DNA of 64,000 nucleotides from assembly GCF_020687545.1 (NCBI RefSeq), contig NZ_JAJEQX010000010.1:1-64000 (forward strand), in the 5' to 3' direction. Source of the stretch: Ruminococcus turbiniformis (GTDB lineage: Bacteria; Bacillota; Clostridia; Lachnospirales; Lachnospiraceae). Positions 62,236 through 64,000 of this stretch are shown here, piece by piece; the stretch's first letter is position 1; the number at the start of each line of letters is the position of its first letter. The translations under genes and the position numbers were made by a program. The notes beneath the pieces were generated by a model that worked only from the letters and a program-made list of their open reading frames with translations, was not told the origin of the DNA and did not search any database.

Positions 62236-62748
62236 TTATGAGCTTTGATAGTTTTCGACGGCGTTCAGCACGTTCTCTATTGTGTCTTCAATGCGGCATC
62301 CGTCTTCGCATACGGTAATATCGGCATATTTTTCAAAATACGGTACTCTTTCGTTGTAGAGGTCCCTGAATGTCTGTCCCTCCTTAAGGACTACGCCCCG
62401 CTTTCTCGGGCTGCGTATCCTCCTTTTTATTGTCTGATAAGATGCCTGCAAATATACAACAGTTCCGATTTTTTTGTAGTGTTCCATTGCCTCTCTGCAG
62501 TATATCACGCTTCCGCCCGGAGAGATTACAGAATTTTCCACATTCACAGATGCATTGACCCGGTTTTCAATCTCGAGAAATCCTTCTTCTCCTTCCTCGG
62601 CAATAATTTCCCGAAGCAGCCGGTTCTCCTGCTCCTGTATCAGCAGATCCGTATCAATAAAACGCATTCCAAGACGTTTTGCCACGACAACGCCCACTGT
62701 GCTCTTCCCGACAGCGGGCATTCCGATAAAAATCAGGTTTTTCTTCAT
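62236..62748 (-). CDS. aroK: Shikimate kinase
   Basis: This 170-aa P-loop kinase phosphorylates shikimate in aromatic amino acid synthesis. Walker A is GMPAVGKSTVG (residue 8), the shikimate-site Asp is in RFIDTDLLIQ, and LEIENRVNAS, SPGGSVIY and the lid RSPRKRGVV follow in order. The usual FRxxE motif reads FLEIENR, so the Arg position differs. No other aro genes are nearby; another small-metabolite kinase of the family is possible. Confidence 0.8.
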   Translation of the reverse strand: MKKNLIFIGMPAVGKSTVGVVVAKRLGMRFIDTDLLIQEQENRLLREIIAEEGEEGFLEIENRVNASVNVENSVISPGGSVIYCREAMEHYKKIGTVVYLQASYQTIKRRIRSPRKRGVVLKEGQTFRDLYNERVPYFEKYADITVCEDGCRIEDTIENVLNAVENYQSS

Positions 62749-62806
62749 AATGTATTTTCTCGCTTTTCATACTATTTTCCCGGACAGTATAACATGATTT
62801 TCCCGT

Positions 62807-63193
62807 TTAGTAAAATTTTCTGCTGTTCCGTCTGTGGTCACACCTGCGCTTATATAGTTCCTGGTACACCATGACCTCGATCAGATCGCGCATATGCCGG
62901 TCGTTTCCTCCGCCCATTTCCTGGCTTAAGACCGGGGTGCGCTCGTATTTCTCTATCCTGTCACAGATTCTCCTGCACATGAGCTTCAGCTGAAGTTTAT
63001 CCGGAAACGCGTCATATATCATGCTGTTCTCGTATTCCATGCGGTCACACTCTTCTTCCACATAAGGGAGAAGACGTTTCGGGACATCCGGGTACATGCT
63101 TTTCATATACTCAAAATCTCTCTGTTCCGTTCTCCCGTCATCATAAGAAAATGGCATTGGATAGGCCATGTAATAGGGCAGTTTTGCCTCCAT
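62807..63193 (-). CDS. Small conserved protein of unknown function
   Basis: This 128-aa cytosolic protein is one I cannot name. It is rich in Tyr, Met and acidic residues at the N-terminus (YYMAYPMPFSYDDGRTEQRDFEYM) and mostly helical afterwards, with conserved-looking LQLKLMCRRICDRIEKYE and MRDLIEVMVYQELYKRRC. I recall similar short genes in Lachnospiraceae without a function. The ATG at 63191-63193 follows GGAGTGAGGAG. It lies divergently from the GH25 gene. Confidence 0.65.
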   Translation of the reverse strand: MEAKLPYYMAYPMPFSYDDGRTEQRDFEYMKSMYPDVPKRLLPYVEEECDRMEYENSMIYDAFPDKLQLKLMCRRICDRIEKYERTPVLSQEMGGGNDRHMRDLIEVMVYQELYKRRCDHRRNSRKFY

Positions 63194-63345
63194 ACTCCTC
63201 ACTCCCAGGCAGACATTATATGTTTACTATATGCCGCTGCGCCCAATGGGTGCGGCATGCCGGCATTTTCCGCATTTTCACACGATACGGTCTTTCTTTT
63301 CATATACTGAAACAGAACAGTCAGAAATTGGAAAGGATAATTTTT

Positions 63346-64000
63346 ATGAGTATAAAAGGAATCGACGTCAGTGTATTTCAGGGGACCATAGACTGGGAGA
63401 AAGTCAAAGCCGCCGGATACCAGTTCGCCATGATCCGCGCCGGATACGGCTACAGCACCGTGGATCCGCAGTTTCACAGAAACGCTTCCGAGTGCAACCG
63501 GATCGGGCTGCCCATCGGAGTATACTGGTTCTGCTACGCGCTTACTCCGGAAGACGCTGCAAGGGAGGCGCAGGGATGCATGAACGCCATATCCGGTTAC
63601 CGTCTGGATTACCCTGTCTGCTACGATATCGAGCAGGCTTCCGTTGATTACGCGGCCGGGCAGGGCGTGACCGTAACCCCCGCACTCGCCAGACAGCTCG
63701 TCGAAAGCTTCTGCAACACAGTGGAGAACAACGGATACTTCGCCATGTTTTACACAAACCGGTATTTTCTCGATACTTATCTCGGCAGTGCCCTTACAGA
63801 GCGTTATGCCTACTGGTATGCCCGCTACACGGGTACTTTTGACGGGACGAACTGCGGCATCTGGCAGTATTCCAGCACGGGCAGCGTGCCCGGGATCAGC
63901 GGAAACGTAGATCTGGATGAAGGCTTCGTTGACTATCCGTCCGTGATCCGTACTGCCGGACTCAATCACCTTAACGGCAGCTCACCTGCGCCATCCCCGG
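63346..64000 (+). CDS. GH25 lysozyme (muramidase), 3' end outside window
   Basis: The frame from the ATG at 63346 (behind AAAGGAT) stays open to the window edge for 218 codons. The GH25 barrel is complete: KGIDVSVFQGTIDWEKVKAAGYQFAMIRAGYG, YWFCYALTPEDAAREA, the catalytic YDIEQ (Asp and Glu), FYTNRYFLDTYL, YWYARYTG and IWQYSSTG...GNVDLDEGF. It cleaves the MurNAc-GlcNAc bond of peptidoglycan. There is no signal peptide, as in phage-type endolysins. The Ser/Pro-rich end (GSSPAPSP) is probably a linker to a wall-binding domain beyond the window. Confidence 0.92.
   Translation, partial: MSIKGIDVSVFQGTIDWEKVKAAGYQFAMIRAGYGYSTVDPQFHRNASECNRIGLPIGVYWFCYALTPEDAAREAQGCMNAISGYRLDYPVCYDIEQASVDYAAGQGVTVTPALARQLVESFCNTVENNGYFAMFYTNRYFLDTYLGSALTERYAYWYARYTGTFDGTNCGIWQYSSTGSVPGISGNVDLDEGFVDYPSVIRTAGLNHLNGSSPAPSP

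Noticed and set aside
63199-63969. 256-codon minus-strand frame at the right end
   Set aside because: It is the mirror of the GH25 lysozyme, whose catalytic residues are on the plus strand.

Overview
The window looks like the chromosome of a spore-forming, anaerobic Firmicute of the Lachnospiraceae / Clostridium cluster XIVa type. The evidence is an electron-bifurcating [FeFe]-hydrogenase operon (hydCBA), the Bacillus/Clostridia sporulation-division block (hup, yabO/rqcP, yabP, yabQ, divIC, spoIIE, tilS, hpt, ftsH), a CotS-like spore coat kinase, and TPP, SAM-I and T-box RNA leaders. Base composition is moderate, near half GC by eye. Most genes lie on the minus strand. No rRNA, tRNA or CRISPR array was found. 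The species was not determined.

Layout. 1-1.8 kb: the 5' end of an IS3-type transposase, a pdxA2-like dehydrogenase and an intergenic region with two divergent sigma-54 promoters and palindromic enhancer sites. 1.8-7.1 kb: a three-gene sugar operon (xylulokinase, fucose/arabinose-isomerase-like enzyme, DUF4867), a broken ATPase gene and an AraC regulator. 7.2-11.4 kb: hydCBA. 11.5-16 kb: FHA protein, GGDEF protein, DUF1015 protein and methionine aminopeptidase. 16-17.6 kb: a decayed Rpn-type gene, a 43-bp repeat pair and an HpcH/HpaI aldolase. 17.7-27.9 kb: pyridoxal kinase, GH13 enzyme, ftsH, hpt, tilS, spoIIE, divIC, yabQ, yabP, yabO and hup. 28-33.2 kb: cotS-like, cca and an SbcC/SbcD-like pair. 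33.4-37.3 kb: asnS, a small Cys-rich protein and TPP-riboswitch-controlled thiC.

37.6-42.7 kb is a two-component system with a MacB/BceAB-like ABC transporter; the same 14-bp palindrome sits upstream of both halves. 42.8-46.3 kb holds cstA behind a T-box leader, vanZ and a phosphodiesterase. 46.4-47.3 kb has a free-standing structured RNA with its own promoter and terminator, possibly raiA-like, followed by the wreck of a MarR / YczE-cytidylate-kinase locus. 47.3-53.4 kb has two PadR modules, a second two-component system, metK with a SAM-I riboswitch and a decayed DUF4143 ATPase preceded by exact 23-bp-period repeats. 53.4-53.7 kb carries two long palindromic elements. 53.8-59 kb is an ABC trio with an anchored COG1361-type protein, plus a MATE exporter. 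The right end has a CapA-like protein, murA, a shikimate kinase, a small conserved protein and a GH25 lysozyme cut by the window edge.

The most notable signals are regulatory: the paired sigma-54 promoters, one of which fires into a terminator; the free-standing RNA at 46.46-46.69 kb; the T-box (candidate alanine specifier) on cstA; the repeated operator in the two-component/ABC locus; and the large palindromes sharing a 19-bp core. Several pseudogenes (DUF1703-type ATPase, Rpn, AraC tail, YczE/CMP-kinase, DUF4143) show active decay of accessory genes between conserved blocks.
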